NCBI GenBank assembly: GCA_030684835.1 | Contig: JAUXWZ010000022.1 | Span: 1-43,502, forward strand | DNA from: Beijerinckiaceae bacterium | GTDB taxonomy: Bacteria > Pseudomonadota > Alphaproteobacteria > Rhizobiales > Beijerinckiaceae | Reading direction: 5' to 3' | DNA length: 43,502 nt | Program-made: the position numbers and the translations under genes | Shown here: positions 41,979-43,502 of the stretch, one piece after another | Layout of the letters: each line of letters starts with the position of its first letter | Numbering within the stretch: the stretch's first letter is position 1 | The notes under the pieces: model-generated | The model's database searches: none | Told to the model about the DNA's origin: nothing | The model's input: the letters and a program-made list of their open reading frames with translations, nothing else

Positions 41979-43499
41979 ATGCCCGCCTACCTTTATGACC
42001 TCATCGCGCGCCGCGCACCCTCGCCCCAGAAAATTTTCATTGAGACGCCGGAAGGCCGCAAGATCAGCTATGCAGATCTTCATACAGGCTCCGCGCGCAT
42101 CGCCAATTTTTTGCGCGCGCGCGGCATCGAACCCGGCGACCGCGTCGCCGTGCAGGTCGAGAAGTCGGCCGACGCGGTGATGCTCTATCTCGCGTGCCTG
42201 CGCGCCGGCGCAATATTCCTGCCGCTCAACACCGCCTACACACCCGCCGAGATCGAATACTTTCTAGGCGACGCCACGCCGCGCGTATTCATCTGCGATC
42301 CCACCAGCCGCGAGAAGCTGACGCCTGTCGCCGCAAAGGTCGGCGTGGCGCATGTGGAGTCGCTAGGCGTGCGCGAGGACGGCTCGCTGATGGAAGGCGC
42401 GCGCGGCCTCAGCGCAGAGTACGTGGATGTAGAGCGCGGCGCCGACGATCTCGCCGCCATCCTCTATACGTCCGGCACGACGGGCCGCTCGAAGGGCGCG
42501 ATGCTCTCGCACGGCAACCTTGCATCGAACGCGCTGACGCTGGTCGAGTACTGGCGCTTCACGGACAGGGACGTGCTCATCCACGCGCTGCCAATCTATC
42601 ACACGCACGGCCTGTTCGTGGCCCTGAACACGTTGCTGCTCTCAGGCGGCTCGATGTTTTTCCTGCCCAAGCTCGACCCAGATCTCATGCTGCAATTGAT
42701 GGGACGCGGCGCGACGACAATGATGGGTGTGCCGACCTTTTACACACGCCTTCTGGCGCATCCGGGCCTGACGAAAGATGCGACGAAGACCATGCGCCTC
42801 TTTATCTCAGGCTCTGCGCCGCTGCTGGCGGAGACGCATCGCGAATGGACTGCACGCACAGGCCACGCAATTCTCGAACGCTACGGCATGACTGAAACAA
42901 ACATGAACACGTCGAACCCCTATGATGGGGATCGCGTGCCCGGCGCCGTGGGATTCCCTCTGCCGGGCGTGTCCGTACGCATCACCAATCCCGAGACGGG
43001 GCAGGAATTGCCGCGCGGCGAGATCGGCATGATCGAAGTCAAGGGGCCCAACGTCTTCAAGGGCTATTGGCAAATGCCGGAGAAGACCGCGTCCGAGTTT
43101 CGCAAGGACGGGTTCTTCATCACCGGCGACCTCGGCAAGATCGACGATCGCGGCTATGTGTCGATAGTCGGGCGCGACAAGGATCTCGTCATCACCGGCG
43201 GATTCAACGTCTACCCCATTGAGGTGGAGACCGAGATCGACGAACTGCGCGGCGTGCTGGAGAGCGCGGTGGTTGGCGTGCCCCATGCTGACTTTGGCGA
43301 AGGCGTCACGGCGGTCGTGGTCTTAAAGAAAGATGCGGCGCTGGATGAGAAGCAGATCATCAGCGCGTTGGAAGAACGTCTTGCGAAGTTCAAATTGCCA
43401 AAGCGTGTCATCTTCGTGAACGAATTGCCCCGCAACGCAATGGGCAAGGTGCAGAAGGCCGAACTCCGCAAGACGTATGGCGATCTTTATAAGAAGTAG
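41979..43499 (+). CDS. matB: Malonyl-CoA synthetase (acyl-CoA synthetase family), MatB-like
   Basis: This 506-residue AMP-forming ligase activates malonate to malonyl-CoA. Adenylation motifs are ILYTSGTTGRSKGAMLSH (P-loop), the A4/A5 region with ALPIYHTHGLFVAL and ERYGMTETNMNTSNPYDGDR, FFITGDLGKIDDRGYVSIVG, and the C-terminal lysine in RNAMGKVQKAEL. The GMTETxMxxSNPYxGxR segment is typical of MatB rather than acetyl- or long-chain ligases. With the preceding decarboxylase it forms the two-step conversion of malonate to acetyl-CoA seen in rhizobial matAB. The usual matC transporter or matR regulator is not visible, but the window ends 3 bases after the stop codon. Confidence 0.92.
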   Translation: MPAYLYDLIARRAPSPQKIFIETPEGRKISYADLHTGSARIANFLRARGIEPGDRVAVQVEKSADAVMLYLACLRAGAIFLPLNTAYTPAEIEYFLGDATPRVFICDPTSREKLTPVAAKVGVAHVESLGVREDGSLMEGARGLSAEYVDVERGADDLAAILYTSGTTGRSKGAMLSHGNLASNALTLVEYWRFTDRDVLIHALPIYHTHGLFVALNTLLLSGGSMFFLPKLDPDLMLQLMGRGATTMMGVPTFYTRLLAHPGLTKDATKTMRLFISGSAPLLAETHREWTARTGHAILERYGMTETNMNTSNPYDGDRVPGAVGFPLPGVSVRITNPETGQELPRGEIGMIEVKGPNVFKGYWQMPEKTASEFRKDGFFITGDLGKIDDRGYVSIVGRDKDLVITGGFNVYPIEVETEIDELRGVLESAVVGVPHADFGEGVTAVVVLKKDAALDEKQIISALEERLAKFKLPKRVIFVNELPRNAMGKVQKAELRKTYGDLYKK

Positions 43500-43502
43500 G
43501 CT

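Overview
This window looks like a chromosomal segment of a GC-rich alphaproteobacterium, most likely Hyphomicrobiales (Rhizobiales). The reasons are the gene order lptC-lptA-lptB-rpoN-hpf-ptsN, the N-terminally extended LptB, the short single-domain RNase D, and small alphaproteobacterial families (DUF1236, DUF6481, PRC-barrel). The genus cannot be fixed from sequence reading alone. No CRISPR array, rRNA, complete tRNA or intact transposase was seen.

Layout. 1-2.9 kb: the tail of an RND metal-efflux pump, a small exported partner, and three exported proteins on the minus strand. 2.9-6.0 kb: gene-poor DNA with a tRNA-like remnant, a bicupin gene, a broken IS21-type istA fragment and a DUF6481 gene. 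6.3-8.1 kb: a DEAD-box RNA helicase with a DbpA-type C-terminal domain. 8.2-21 kb: an accessory catabolic island with four Bug/TctC-type solute receptors (no TctA/TctB membrane partners in view), an amidohydrolase, two tandem paralogous alpha/beta hydrolases, a small cupin, an oligopeptidase B and a Gfo/Idh/MocA oxidoreductase.

21-30.2 kb is core genome: RNase D, LPS export (lptC, lptA, lptB), sigma-54, ribosome hibernation factor, nitrogen PTS EIIA, glucokinase and class I fumarase. 30.3-35.2 kb is a second catabolic cluster: a Rieske ring-hydroxylating oxygenase (alpha, beta, ferredoxin), a TIM-barrel amidohydrolase, an isochorismatase-type cysteine hydrolase and, convergent to them, an NADPH-dependent FMN reductase-like flavoprotein. 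35.3-36.7 kb holds two overlapping glycosyltransferase genes of the TIGR04282/TIGR04283 type. 37-39.7 kb is rpsO-pnp with a strong terminator. 39.7-43.5 kb holds a LOG-family gene and a malonate pair, malonyl-CoA decarboxylase plus malonyl-CoA synthetase.

Working picture (inference): the two accessory clusters appear to capture organic acids or their esters and amides at the periplasm with Bug receptors, hydrolyse them, and oxidise an aromatic or heteroaromatic core. Products would enter central metabolism, represented here by fumarase, the malonate genes and glucokinase. The least explained part is the 8.2-20 kb island with its orphan receptors and twin hydrolases. The substrate cannot be deduced from the sequence.
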